64,000 nucleotides of DNA, taken from JACVRM01 sp963817375. GTDB lineage: Bacteria; Actinomycetota; Thermoleophilia; Gaiellales; Gaiellaceae. The notes below the pieces were generated by a model. That model was not told the origin of the DNA. It worked only from the letters and a program-made list of their open reading frames with translations, and ran no database searches. Where the stretch lies: positions 299,572-363,571 of the forward strand of contig CAWFOB010000002.1 of the NCBI GenBank assembly GCA_963817375.1, read 5' to 3'. The position numbers were made by a program, and so were the translations under genes. Shown piece after piece: positions 7,689 through 17,490 of the stretch. The stretch's first letter is position 1. Each line of letters opens with the position of its first letter.

Positions 7689-10600
7689 GGCCGCTCGACC
7701 ACCAGGTCGGCGAACGACGACGACGACTTGCCGAACTCCCACCACCCGTGCACCCACGGCTTCACGTACGCCACGTTGCGACCGTAGACGAGCGGGATGC
7801 ACGCCACCTGCTCGACCACCGCGACGCGGTCGGCTTCGTGGAACAGCTCCAGCCGCGTGCGGCCGTTGCGCTCGCGCCGCGCCCGCTCGATCAGGTCGTC
7901 GAACGCCGCGTTCGAGAAGCCGCCCTCGTTCGTCCGGCTGTCCGAGTGGAAGAGCAGGCGCAGGAAGTACTCGGGGTCGGCATAGCCCGGGAACCAGCCC
8001 GTCACGCGCAGGTAGGCCTTGTCGGCGCGGCCGCCGACCTCCATCGCCTCCTCGCGCTGCCACGACCAGTGGCGGATGGCGACCCCTGCGCCGAAGACGT
8101 CCTCCCACCCCGCGGCGATGACGCCGAGGAGCTCCTCCCAGACCAGCATCCCGGCCAGCTCGAGCTCGCCGTCGAAGCCGGACTGCGCGAGCTCCGCGCG
8201 CGCGAGGTCGGGGTCGTAGCGCAGCGCGATGTCGGGCGTGTGCCCCTGGAGCGCGGGCGGGACGACGCCGCCGGTGGCGACGACGAGGTTCGCCGCGGCC
8301 GCCGCGGCGAGCGCGTCGCGGTCGATCGCGTGCGCGAGCGCGCGTCGCAGGTGGATGTTCGACACCGCCGGGTGCGAGTGGTCGAAGCGGAGGTACGCCG
8401 ACCACGCCGCCGGGCCGAGGCTGGCGTCCGGGTGCACCGCGCCCGGCATGAGATCCGCGAGCTTCGGCGTGTAGCGGACCGTGATCATGTCCGAGGCGCC
8501 CTCGTCGTAGGAGGGCAGCGCATCCGCGATCGCCGTGCGGAAGAACTCGAGCCGCCGCACGTTGCCCGGGCGCGCGATCGGCTCCCCCTCGCGCCGCTCC
8601 AGCACGAGCAGGTCATCGGTGCGCTCGACGGTGCGAAACGGGCCGCTCACGACCTGCGCGTCCGGCTCGGTCCACCCGGCGCCGACAGCGTGCCGCGGTT
8701 GAGGCCCGCCGTCGGGGCGGTTCATGACGCTCATGAAGTACGGCGCGGGCGCGACCAGCCGGAACTCGACGGTGCGGTCGTCGAGCGCGCGCACGCCGAT
8801 GCGATCGGCGTCGCTCGACTGACCGAGGTAGTACTCCTGCCCGTTCTCCAGGACGAAGTAGATGGCGACGGACGAGCCGGGGCTGGCGGGATCCAGCACG
8901 CGCTTGATGCCGAACTCGACGTCGTGCGCGGTCAGCGGCGTGCCGTCCGACCAGGTCAGCCCCTCGCGCAGGCAAAAGACGTACCGGAGCCCGTCGTCGG
9001 AGATCTCCCAGCGCTCGGCGAGGGCCGGCACGATCGTCCGCTCCGGCCACGCCTCGACGAGCCGGTCGAAGAGCTGCATGCAGAGCTGGATGTTCGGCCA
9101 CGCGATCGCCGACTTCGGGTCGGAGTCGTTCGGCAGGAAGCTGGTTCCGACGCGCAGCGTCGCGGTCGGCGCCGACGCCGGCGGCGCCGGCGGCGTCCAC
9201 AGCGAGAACGCCCGCTGGTAGGCGTCGTTCGCCTCCGCGAAGCGGAGGTCCGTGTGGAGCGCGAGCGCCAGCTTGAAGAGCGCCAGCGCCATCTCCTGCC
9301 GCTCGCCGCGCGCCTCGAGCAGCGGCAGCAGCGCCCGGTAGTGCTCGACCGCCTCGTCGAGCGCCCACTCCTGCCGAGCCCGGTCGGCCGCGCGGGTCAG
9401 GTACGCGATCGCCTTGTCGTCGTCCGCGGCCGCAAGCCAGTGGTAGGCGAGCAGCCCGACGACCTCGTCGGTATTGCCCGCGTGCTGCCGCTCGAGCCAC
9501 TCGGCGGCGCGCCGGTGGAGATCGGTCCTCGTCTCCCCGACGAGCATCCGGTACGCGGCCTCCTGGATGAGCGCGTGCTTGAACCGGTACTCGGGCTGCG
9601 GCCAGCGCCGCTCGGTGCGGATCAGGTCGAGCCGCTGGAGCTCGTGCAGCGCGTCGCGCACCTCGCCGTTCAGTGAGGTCACGCCCTCGAGCAACGCCAG
9701 GCCGAAGCGCCGCCCGAGCGCCGCCGCCGCCGTGAGCACGCCATGCGTCGTCGCGTCGAGCCGGTCGATGCGCGCGACGATCACGCGCTCGACCGTCTGC
9801 GGGATCTCGACCGCCACCTCGTGATCGAAGCGCCAGCCGCCCTCGTCGCGCGCGAGCGCTCCCGCGTCGATGAGGGAGCGGACGAGCTCCTCGAGGAAGA
9901 ACGGGTTGCCCTCGGCCTGCGCGAGGATCCGGCGGGCGAGCTCGTCGGGCAGCGTGCCCGCGCCGGTGAGCGACTCGAGCAGCTCGCGCTCCGCGTCTCC
10001 CGACAGCGGCTCCAGCGCCAGCTCGCGATCGAGGTGCGGGTACTCGCGCGCCGCGAGCTCCTTCAGCGCCCAGCACGGGTGGTCGCGCTCCTCGCGCATG
10101 GAGAGCACGAGCAGGACGGCCGCGTCCTCCGTCAGCGGCAGCGTGCGCTCGGCCAGCTGCACCGACGTCGGGTCGGCCCAGTGCAGGTCCTCGATCGCGC
10201 ACACGACCGGGCCGTCCTCTGCGAGCCGGGCCAGGAGCGCGCCGAGCACCTCGAACGTGCGGTACTGGAGCGCCTCCGGCGAGAGCGCGTCGACGCGCGC
10301 CGCCGCGTCCGGCTCGAGCGTCACGCCGAGCACGGAGCCGAGGTACGGGTAGATCTCGCCGGCGCGCGCGCCGAACAGCTCCTCGATCCGCCGGCGCAGC
10401 AGGACGCGGACGCGCAGCTCGGGCTCCTCGACCGACACGCCGAGCCAGGCGCGCAGCAGGTCGCGGAACGGCCAGAGCGGGAGCGATTCGCCGTACGAGA
10501 TGCAGCGCCCCTCGAGCCACACGGGCTGCGCTCCCTCGACCTGCTCCTCGTCGAAGCGGCGGTGCAGCTCTCCGAGCAGGCGGCTCTTGCCGATGCCGGC

Positions 10601-11314
10601 CTCGCCGGTGAGGACGAGCACCCCGCCGTTGCCGCCGCGCAGCCGCTCGAGCCACTCGTCGGCACGCTCGAGCTCACGGTCGCGGCCCACGAGCGCCCCC
10701 GCGAGCCCGCGCCGCCGCGCACCCCGTGCCCGCGCGCGCAGCACCGTCAGCGCCGCGACCGGCCCTGACTTGCCCTTCAGCTCGAGCATCACCGGCTCGC
10801 CGGTCTCGAACACGCCCTCGATTGCCTGCGCCGTCGCGTCGTCGACGAGCACGCGGCCCGGCTCGGCCGCCGACTGGAGCCGCGCAGCGACGTTCACCGT
10901 GTCGCCGAACGCCGCGTACTCGACCCGCGAGCCGGCGCCGATCTCGCCGAGGACGACCGGCCCGGTGCCGACGCCGACGCGGACGCCGAAGCCCTCGACG
11001 CCCCACGCCTGCTCGACCTCGGTCGCGTACCGGCGCATCTCCTCCGCGATCCGCAGCCCGGCGCGCACGGCGCGCTCCGCGTCGTCCTCGAAGGAGATGG
11101 GCGCGCCGAAGAAGGCGAGGACGCCGTCGCCGGCGAGGTCCTTGACGTGCCCGCCGAGCTCCTCGATCTCGCGCACGATGCGGCCGATCGCGTCGCCGAC
11201 CACGAGCTTGACCTCTTCGGCGTCCAGCCGCTCGCCGAGCGCGGTCGAGCCGACGATGTCGGCGAAGAGGGCGCTGACGACCTTGCGTTCCTCGCGGACG
11301 GCCTGGTCGGTCAC
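7685..11314 (-). CDS. class III cyclase - STAND ATPase - oligopeptide-binding (SBP_bac_5) fusion
   Basis: 1209 residues in one intact frame. Residues about 10-185 are a class III adenylate/guanylate cyclase with both metal aspartates (LFADIVGST, AGDGVLAFFGAP) and the transition-state Asn/Arg (DTVNVAARLQS). Residues about 205-500 are a STAND-like ATPase: VGRDRELERADEW, Walker A TGEAGIGKS near 237, Walker B VVCAIEDLHWAD. A helical, TPR-like region follows to about 700. Residues about 715-1209 are a complete peptide/nickel-type solute-binding domain (LRVGTSFLPND, PALAERWEISDDGLRYVFCLREGLTWSDGTPLTAHDVEF, divided here by strands, and ALAHAIDRDAL). No signal peptide or membrane helix is visible, so the binding domain should sit in the cytoplasm. 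Likely role: ligand-gated second-messenger synthesis. The ligand and product nucleotide are unknown. Confidence 0.9.
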   Translation of the reverse strand: MTDQAVREERKVVSALFADIVGSTALGERLDAEEVKLVVGDAIGRIVREIEELGGHVKDLAGDGVLAFFGAPISFEDDAERAVRAGLRIAEEMRRYATEVEQAWGVEGFGVRVGVGTGPVVLGEIGAGSRVEYAAFGDTVNVAARLQSAAEPGRVLVDDATAQAIEGVFETGEPVMLELKGKSGPVAALTVLRARARGARRRGLAGALVGRDRELERADEWLERLRGGNGGVLVLTGEAGIGKSRLLGELHRRFDEEQVEGAQPVWLEGRCISYGESLPLWPFRDLLRAWLGVSVEEPELRVRVLLRRRIEELFGARAGEIYPYLGSVLGVTLEPDAAARVDALSPEALQYRTFEVLGALLARLAEDGPVVCAIEDLHWADPTSVQLAERTLPLTEDAAVLLVLSMREERDHPCWALKELAAREYPHLDRELALEPLSGDAERELLESLTGAGTLPDELARRILAQAEGNPFFLEELVRSLIDAGALARDEGGWRFDHEVAVEIPQTVERVIVARIDRLDATTHGVLTAAAALGRRFGLALLEGVTSLNGEVRDALHELQRLDLIRTERRWPQPEYRFKHALIQEAAYRMLVGETRTDLHRRAAEWLERQHAGNTDEVVGLLAYHWLAAADDDKAIAYLTRAADRARQEWALDEAVEHYRALLPLLEARGERQEMALALFKLALALHTDLRFAEANDAYQRAFSLWTPPAPPASAPTATLRVGTSFLPNDSDPKSAIAWPNIQLCMQLFDRLVEAWPERTIVPALAERWEISDDGLRYVFCLREGLTWSDGTPLTAHDVEFGIKRVLDPASPGSSVAIYFVLENGQEYYLGQSSDADRIGVRALDDRTVEFRLVAPAPYFMSVMNRPDGGPQPRHAVGAGWTEPDAQVVSGPFRTVERTDDLLVLERREGEPIARPGNVRRLEFFRTAIADALPSYDEGASDMITVRYTPKLADLMPGAVHPDASLGPAAWSAYLRFDHSHPAVSNIHLRRALAHAIDRDALAAAAAANLVVATGGVVPPALQGHTPDIALRYDPDLARAELAQSGFDGELELAGMLVWEELLGVIAAGWEDVFGAGVAIRHWSWQREEAMEVGGRADKAYLRVTGWFPGYADPEYFLRLLFHSDSRTNEGGFSNAAFDDLIERARRERNGRTRLELFHEADRVAVVEQVACIPLVYGRNVAYVKPWVHGWWEFGKSSSSFADLVVERP

Positions 11315-11335
11315 GCGACCTATTGTGACGCGCTT

Positions 11336-13323
11336 CTACGCGGCGGCGATCGGCTCGACGAGACGGAGCGGCGCCTCGAGCACCGCGGTCGTCGCATCCA
11401 CGACGGCCGGGTCGAACTGCTCGCCGGCGCCGGCGCGGAGCTCGGCGAGCGCCTCCTCGTGCGTCAGGGCGGCGCGGTAGGGGCGATCGGCCCGCATGGC
11501 CGCGTACGCCTCGCAGACGGCGACGATGCGCGCTTCGAGCGGGATCCGCTTGCCGGCGAGGCCGTCCGGGTAGCCCGCGCCGTCCCAGCGCTCGTGCGTC
11601 GAGCGGACGAGCTTCGCGACCGTCGTCAGCGCGGGCGCCGCGGACAGGATCCACTCGCCGGTCAGCGTGTGGCGGCGGACGAAGACCCAGTCGTCGTCGT
11701 CGAGCGGCCCGGTCTTCAAGAGGATCGCGTCCGGGATCGCCATCTTGCCGACGTCGTGGAGCTCGGCCACCTGGCGGAGCAGCTCGAGCCGCCGGTCGCT
11801 CAGCCCCATGTGCCGCCCGACCGTCACGGCGACGTTTGCGAGCTGTGAGACCTCCTCGGTACGTGCCGGGTCGCGCTCCTCGAGCGCGCGCATCAGCAGC
11901 CGTGCGGTCTGGCGGCCGAGCGAGGAGCGCTCCGCCTTCGACGAGTACATGCGCCGGTCGGCCAGCTTGAGGATCTCGGTTGGCGTCGACGCCTCGTCCG
12001 GCGCGACGACGAGGCCCCAGGCCGAGTCGACGTCGAAACCCTCGCCGGTGTCGGAGAGGGCGACGCCCGCCAGCGCGCCGAGCCGGGGTGCCGCCACGGC
12101 GTCGGCCATGACGACGGCGCAGAACTCGTCGCCGCCCATCCGGAACGCGCGTCCGCCGGCCGGCAGGGCAGCTTGCAGGCGGCGCCCGAGCCGCGCCAGC
12201 AGCGCGTCGCCGGCGAGGTGGCCGAAGCTGTCGTTGTACTCCTTGAATCCGTTCAGATCGAGGAGGACGAGCACGAGCTGGCGGCTGTCGCTGCACCGGC
12301 CGAGGCACTCGTCGAGGTGCTCGAGCAGGGCGCGCCGGTTTCCGAGGCCCGTGATCTGGTCCGTGAGCGCATCGGTGCGAGTCGACTCGATCAGGCGCAG
12401 GTGGTCGCGGAACGTCAGCGCCAGTCGCACGAGGACGGCGAGCAGCGCGGCCGAGGCCAGGGCGATCGTGACGCCGCCGACGCGGTGGAAGTGGTCGTAG
12501 ACGAGGACGCCGACCGCGATCGACGCACAGCCGACCGAGACGCCGATGCCGCTCCAGCCCTCCTCGCGCGCCGCTGCGCCGCCTTCGGCGGCTGCCACGC
12601 GGCGTAGGCCAGCAGCAGGCAGCCGAGCGGCCAGCCGATGTTCATCAGCCCGAACTGGTCGTACGTGCCGGCGTTCACCTGGTACAGGTAGATGCTGTCG
12701 GTGACCGCGAACACGGCGCAGCCGGCGGCGGCGAGCGCCCAGCTCCGCGACACGCGCCAGCCGGAGAGGCCGACGGCGGCCACGACGAGCGCGAGCAGCA
12801 CCGTGTCGCCGATCGGGTACGCGAGGTTCACCGCTACCGAGACCGTGTTGCCGTGCGTCGCCTGCAGGATCGCGTCGAAGACGAGCGCGGCGGCGACCGC
12901 CGAGACCGTCAGCCCGGCGACGATCCCGTCGGTCCAGACGTTCACGGAGACGCGAGGCAGCCGCGCGCGGAACACGAGCGCCATGCCGGCGTAGGCGAGC
13001 ACGTAGAACGCGAGCCAGAGGGCGTCCGCGAAGGAGGGGACCGAGTTCTGGTCCGTCAACGCGAACGACCAGTACGTGTTCCCGAGCGCCCAGACCGCGA
13101 TCGCCGAGCCGAGCAGGAGCCAGCCCCACCGTTCCTTGTCAGGGCGCAGCACCCGGGAGGCGCAGATCACGCCGATGGCGACGATGGCCATGTTGTAGAT
13201 CCAGTCGTCGATGATGCGGCTCGTCGTCCCGTGCGTCCCGGCCCTGAGCGCGAGGTGCACGGTGTAGAGGGCGAGCAGCCCCGACAGCACCCACAACGAT
13301 GCGCGCGGCAGCCTGACAGACAT
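11336..13323 (-). CDS. membrane GGDEF / HD-GYP protein, one frame change
   Basis: About 660 residues after joining two frames at about 12560-12595. The N-terminal 280 residues hold about eight to nine hydrophobic segments with no known ligand fold. Then comes a diguanylate cyclase domain (TDQITGLGNRRALLEHLDE, catalytic loop RMGGDEFCAVV) and an HD-GYP phosphodiesterase domain (LHDVGKMAIPDAILLKTGPL, HTLTGEWIL, HERWDGAGYPDGLAGKRIP). It therefore has both the making and breaking modules for cyclic di-GMP. The GGDEF motif is intact; a product-inhibition RxxD site is not obvious. It starts at ATG 13323 and is divergent from the FlgD-like gene. Confidence 0.88.
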
Positions 13324-13327
13324 TCCA

Positions 13328-13367
13328 GAGGGACAATCGGCCGTTTGCGCCCGAGTGAGTGTCCCTC
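13328..13367. promoter_or_regulatory. inverted repeat in divergent promoter region
   Basis: GAGGGACA near 13328-13335 and TGTCCCTC at 13360-13367 are complementary arms with a 24-nt loop. It lies in the 90-nt gap between the GGDEF/HD-GYP gene and the next plus-strand operon. It could be an operator or a member of the dispersed GGGAC..GTCCC palindromes seen elsewhere in the window. Confidence 0.3.
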
Positions 13368-13413
13368 GGATGGGGGAGGAACGCCGCCTGGACAGCCGTA
13401 GACTCCCCTCGCC

Positions 13414-14106
13414 GTGACCCGGTGGGCCCCGATGCTGCTGGTCGCGTTCCTGCTCGCGGGAACTGCGGTCGCGTTCGCCGTCACGCAGGGGCTGAAGCAG
13501 GAGCGCAGCCCGGTCTACGCCGTCCGGTTCGACCGCGTCGCGGGGCCCCACCATCCCGCGCGCCTGCGCTTCAAGTTGCGCAAGCGCCAGAAGATCACCG
13601 TGACCGTCGTGGACGGCAACGGGCACGCCGTCGTCACGCTCGTAGACAACGAGCCGCGACACGGCCCCGTGAAGCTGCACTGGAACGGGCGGGCGCAGGT
13701 CGGGCTCGGCGCGAGCTTCGCCGCGCCCGGGCCGTACCGCCTGCGCGTCCACCTGGCCCGCGGCGACGCGACCATCACGATCCCGACCGTGTTCCGGTAC
13801 GACCCGGTCCCGCCGACCCTCGCCCACGTCTCGGTTTCCCCGCGCGTGCTCACCCGCGGCCGACGCGTGGTCATCCGCTACACGACGAACGAGCCCGGCC
13901 AGGTGATCCTCCGCGTGGACGGGAACCGCGCCGTCGTTACCCGGCCGCGCGTTCGCGCGCGCCCGTTCACCTGGGACGGGACGGTGCACGGCCGGCCCGT
14001 GGCCGCCGGCGTCCACGTGCTGCTCCTGCGCGCCGTCGACCTCGTCGGCAACCGCTCGCACTCATCGCGCCCGCTGCGCGTGCACGTGCGAGGGGCGGCG
14101 CCGTGA
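13414..14106 (+). CDS. membrane-anchored protein with FlgD-like Ig domains
   Basis: 230 residues. An N-terminal hydrophobic segment (MLLVAFLLAGTAVAFAV) acts as signal anchor. Two beta-rich repeats follow, resembling FlgD-type Ig-like domains: KITVTVVDGNGHAVVTLVD ending LHWNGR and PGPYRLRVHL, then GQVILRVDGNRAVVT ending FTWDGTVHGRPVAAGVHVL. Such domains occur in extracellular actinobacterial proteins as structural modules; no enzymatic residue is recognised. The GTG start follows a gap shared with the divergent c-di-GMP gene. Its TGA overlaps the GTG of the O-antigen ligase (GTGA), so they form one operon. Confidence 0.75.
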   Translation: MTRWAPMLLVAFLLAGTAVAFAVTQGLKQERSPVYAVRFDRVAGPHHPARLRFKLRKRQKITVTVVDGNGHAVVTLVDNEPRHGPVKLHWNGRAQVGLGASFAAPGPYRLRVHLARGDATITIPTVFRYDPVPPTLAHVSVSPRVLTRGRRVVIRYTTNEPGQVILRVDGNRAVVTRPRVRARPFTWDGTVHGRPVAAGVHVLLLRAVDLVGNRSHSSRPLRVHVRGAAP

Positions 14107-15626
14107 GCAGCGTGGAGCTCGCGCGCATCGCCGGGCCGGTGGCCGCGGCCGGGCTGGCGCTGCTGCTCGTCTCCGGCCGGCGCGATCTGCGCCTGGCCGG
14201 CCTTGCCCTCTGGGCGATCGGCGGGCTCGCGTTCGTGCCACTGCTGGCGCCGTCCGGGCATCGTCCGCTGCTCGGAGCGGCCGCCGTCTTCGGTCTCGCC
14301 GCCGTCTGCGGGATCGCGTGGGTCCTCGCTCGCTGGCCGTGGCTGCTCGCGCTCGGTGCGCTGGCCGCCGTCCCGGCCCGCGTGCCGGTGCACGTCGGCT
14401 CGACCGAGGCGAACCTGCTGATCCCGATGTACGGGATCGTCGCCGGCGCGGCCGTCCTGCTCGCCTGGCAGCTCTGGCACGGCGACCTTCGCGACAGGGA
14501 GCTCGGCCCGCTCGCGATTCCGCTCGCGCTGATCGGCGTCTGGTTCGGACTTTCCCTCGCCTGGACCGATGACGTGCGCGAGGGCTCGATCGAGATGGTC
14601 TTCTTCGTGCTGCCCTTCGGCCTGCTCGCCCTGGCGCTGGCGCGGCTCGAGTGGACACGGTCGACGGTCCTGCGCGTCTACGCGCTCCTCGCCGGGCTCG
14701 CCGTCGTCTTCGCCGCGGTCGGGCTGTTCCAGTGGGCCACGCACGAGGTCTTCTGGAACAACAAGGTGCGGATCGGCAACGCGTACCACAGCGAGCTCTT
14801 CTTCCGGGTCAACTCGCTGTTCTGGGACCCGTCCATCTACGGGCGGTTCCTGGTCGTGGCCATCCTCGCCACGCTCGTGCCGGTGCTGTACGGGCTGAGC
14901 GGCCGGCTGCTCTGGGCGGCGATCGCGGGCATCGCGTTCGTGTGGCTCGGCCTGCTCGTGTCGTTCTCGCAGTCGAGCTTCGCCGCGCTGGCCGCCGGGA
15001 CGCTGATCGTCGCGGTCTTCGTCTGGCGGCGGCGCGCCATCGCCGTCGTCGGCATCACCGCAGTTGTGGCGATCCTGGTCGCGCTCGCCATCCCGACCAC
15101 GCGCCACTCGTTCAACAAGGGCTTGAACCACGCGACGAGCGGCCGCTGGGGCCAGGTCACGACGGGCCTGCACATCGCGCGCGACCACCCGCTCGCCGGC
15201 GTCGGGCTCGGCGATTTCAAGCGCGCCTACGCCCAGCGGACGGGCGTGCGCGGGAAGGAGCCGAAGGCGGGCGCGTCGCACAACACAGCTGTGACCGTCG
15301 CGGCCGAGACCGGGATCGTGGGGCTGGCGCTCTTCGCGTGGCTGCTCGTCGCCGGCCTGCTGGCCGCGTTCCGCGTGGCGGGGCCGCGCTTCGGCGGGCA
15401 GGTCGCGCTCGTCGCCGGCGCGACGCTGGCCGCGCTTGGCGTGCACAGCCTCTTCTACAACGCGTTCTTCGAAGACCCGACGACGTGGGGGCTCTTCGCG
15501 CTCGCGGCGGTCGTGTTCAGCCGAGGCTGGGTCGAGGCGCGGGAGGCGGAGCCGGCGCCGCGATGGCGCTCGGCCTCGGTTGGGGCTCCGGCCCTAGCCG
15601 TTCCGCCGGAGGCGGAACGGCCGTGA
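14103..15626 (+). CDS. O-antigen ligase family (Wzy_C) membrane protein
   Basis: 507 residues, about 12-13 predicted membrane segments. The Wzy_C signature is clear: SFSQSSFAALAAGTLIV, then a periplasmic loop with HPLAGVGLGDFKRAYAQR and ASHNTAVTVAAETGIVGLALF. The family polymerises or ligates lipid-linked glycans on the outer face of the membrane. The start is the GTG overlapping the preceding TGA. The end overlaps the PIG-L deacetylase start by 4 nt, indicating coupled translation in a surface-glycan operon. Confidence 0.87.
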   Translation: MSSVELARIAGPVAAAGLALLLVSGRRDLRLAGLALWAIGGLAFVPLLAPSGHRPLLGAAAVFGLAAVCGIAWVLARWPWLLALGALAAVPARVPVHVGSTEANLLIPMYGIVAGAAVLLAWQLWHGDLRDRELGPLAIPLALIGVWFGLSLAWTDDVREGSIEMVFFVLPFGLLALALARLEWTRSTVLRVYALLAGLAVVFAAVGLFQWATHEVFWNNKVRIGNAYHSELFFRVNSLFWDPSIYGRFLVVAILATLVPVLYGLSGRLLWAAIAGIAFVWLGLLVSFSQSSFAALAAGTLIVAVFVWRRRAIAVVGITAVVAILVALAIPTTRHSFNKGLNHATSGRWGQVTTGLHIARDHPLAGVGLGDFKRAYAQRTGVRGKEPKAGASHNTAVTVAAETGIVGLALFAWLLVAGLLAAFRVAGPRFGGQVALVAGATLAALGVHSLFYNAFFEDPTTWGLFALAAVVFSRGWVEAREAEPAPRWRSASVGAPALAVPPEAERP

Positions 15627-16258
15627 TCGCGGGCTGGGAGCGCGTGCTGGTGCTCGCACCGCACACCGACGACGGGGAGTTCGGCTGCGGCGGCACGATG
15701 GCGCGGCTCGTCGACGCGGGCGCCGAGGTGCGCTACGTGGCCTTCTCGACCGCCACGAGGTCGCTGCCGGAGGGCTTCCCGCCCGACACGCTGGCGCGCG
15801 AGGTGCGCGAGGCGACGCACGAGCTCGGCATCTCCGAGACGCATCTGACGGTGCACGACTTCGAGGTGCGCACCTTCCCGGAGCGGCGCCAGGACATCCT
15901 CGAGCTGCTCGTCGCGCTGTGGGACGAGTGGCGCCCGGACGCCGTCCTGCAGCCGTCCGTGTACGACGTGCACCAGGACCACCAGGTCGTCGCCGCCGAG
16001 GGCCTGCGGGCGTTCAAGCGGACGACGATCCTCGGCTACGAGATCCCCTGGAACAACTTCCACTTCGAGTACCAGGCGTACGTATCACTGGAGCGCGGGC
16101 ACCTGGAACGGAAGGTCGCCGCGCTCTCGAAGTACGAGTCGCAGCAGCACCGCCGCTACTCGGACCCCGAGTACATCTGGAACCTCGCGCGCACCCACGG
16201 CGTAAACGTGAACCGCGAGTACGCGGAGTGCTTCCAGGTCTACCGGGTCGTCGCCTAG
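15623..16258 (+). CDS. PIG-L family (LmbE-like) deacetylase
   Basis: 211 residues. The zinc-binding PHxDD motif is present as APHTDDGEFGCGGT (normally PHPDDE), and the second ligand region as YDVHQDHQVVAAEGLRAF. These residues mark N-acetylglucosaminyl deacetylases of the PIG-L/MshB/LmbE group. Together with the O-antigen ligase it likely deacetylates an N-acetyl sugar in a cell-surface or small-molecule glycoconjugate. The Thr in place of Pro and Gly in place of Glu are departures from the commonest motif. Its TAG stop shares CTAG with the convergent gene. Confidence 0.87.
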   Translation: MIAGWERVLVLAPHTDDGEFGCGGTMARLVDAGAEVRYVAFSTATRSLPEGFPPDTLAREVREATHELGISETHLTVHDFEVRTFPERRQDILELLVALWDEWRPDAVLQPSVYDVHQDHQVVAAEGLRAFKRTTILGYEIPWNNFHFEYQAYVSLERGHLERKVAALSKYESQQHRRYSDPEYIWNLARTHGVNVNREYAECFQVYRVVA

Positions 16259-17367
16259 GAGGAGCCCACGGGAGTGATCGTGCCGAAGAGGCCCCGGACA
16301 TTTTCCTCGCTCTCGCCGTGCCAGCTATGCGGACCCGCCGTGAAGTAGAGCGTTTCCTTCGGCCCGGCCGACCCCCCGTTGCCGAACTCGATCCCCCAGA
16401 GGCCGCTGATCGCGATCATCTTGCGATCCGGCCTCCGCAACGCGCCAAGATACGCCCACCGGTTGCTGTCCACTTCGCGGTAGACGCCGATGCGGCCGTC
16501 GCCGAAGTTGCCGACGAGCAGATCGCCTCCGAATTTTCCGAAGGTGAGCGGTGCGATCGCGACGTCGACCGGCTCGTTCAGCGGGCCCATCCGTCCGACT
16601 CGCGCGAGCAACTTCCCTTTCAGGTCGAAGACGTCCACGTACCCGCCGGTCGGCGCGTCGTTCCCGTTAGGCGGGGCCGGCGAGGCGTAGGTGACGAAGA
16701 TCCGGCCGCCGATCGCCTGGATCCCGAACTCGTTGTACCAGGCTGGGATCTTGCGGTCGACGAAGGCGCCTTTCCACCTGATCGGCTGCCAGTTCGAGTC
16801 GAAGACGTCGACGCGTCCGCCGTGGAAGTCGGCCGCGTAGAGGTAGGTGGAGCCATCGGGCGCCGTGGCTTCGGCGAGGCCGCGATAGACGGCCCCCCGA
16901 TGCGCGTTGTCGACCGCAACCTCGCTGACGTTGGAGTTCGCGGCCGGGACACTTCCGGCCCAGCCGCGGATCCTCCCGTCCTCGCAAGCGAAGATGAAGC
17001 GCGCGGGCGCCGACGCCGAGCCGTCGCTCACGACGAACCCGGTCGTGCCGTTGGCGACCATCCCGGTCGGGCCTCCGGCCACGGTCACCACGAGCGATCG
17101 CTTCTGGCCCGTTCCGTCGTAGAGCGTGCTCGTTCCGGTCGCTTCGTTGGAGATCCACCAGGGCCCCGTCGCGCTCGCGGCGAGTCCCCAGGCGTTGACG
17201 AGGTTCGAGTCGGCCGTGGCGCCGGCGAGATAGCCATCCGAGACGAGACCGCGAACCACGAACGCGTTCACGCCGGAAGCCCCCTGAGCAAACGAGGCCA
17301 GAGCGGCCGTGATGACCACGGCCGTGAGAGCGATCGCCAGGATCGAGAGGCGGCGGTTCGTCGGCAC
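16255..17367 (-). CDS. TIGR03118-type secreted beta-propeller protein
   Basis: 370 residues from the GTG at 17367 (VPTNRRLS), chosen because GAGGA lies about 9 nt upstream; a GTG at 17385 is possible. Residues 8-30 are a signal peptide or anchor (LAIALTAVVITAALASFAQGA). The mature part begins NAFVVRGLVSDGYLAGATADSNLVNAWGLA and carries GPWWISNEATGTSTLYDG, AVDNAHRGAVYRGLA and LYFTAGPHSWHGESEENVRGLFGTI, all typical of the TIGR03118 family of unknown function. Repeated strands suggest a propeller. No catalytic residues are recognised. Confidence 0.85.
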   Translation of the reverse strand: MPTNRRLSILAIALTAVVITAALASFAQGASGVNAFVVRGLVSDGYLAGATADSNLVNAWGLAASATGPWWISNEATGTSTLYDGTGQKRSLVVTVAGGPTGMVANGTTGFVVSDGSASAPARFIFACEDGRIRGWAGSVPAANSNVSEVAVDNAHRGAVYRGLAEATAPDGSTYLYAADFHGGRVDVFDSNWQPIRWKGAFVDRKIPAWYNEFGIQAIGGRIFVTYASPAPPNGNDAPTGGYVDVFDLKGKLLARVGRMGPLNEPVDVAIAPLTFGKFGGDLLVGNFGDGRIGVYREVDSNRWAYLGALRRPDRKMIAISGLWGIEFGNGGSAGPKETLYFTAGPHSWHGESEENVRGLFGTITPVGSS

Positions 17368-17490
17368 GAGTACCGATCCTCGCACGGCGAACCCTCGCTG
17401 AGAAGGGCCGGCGGGTTCGATTCGCACTGGACGCTCACGGCCTTCGCCGTTTGCGTCACGGCGCCCTAGGCCGCACGCCAAAGGGGCACG

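Noticed and set aside
17405..17435. tRNA T-loop-like GGTTCGATTC
   Set aside because: Flanking bases do not form a T-stem or acceptor stem, and no D or anticodon arms are found nearby.
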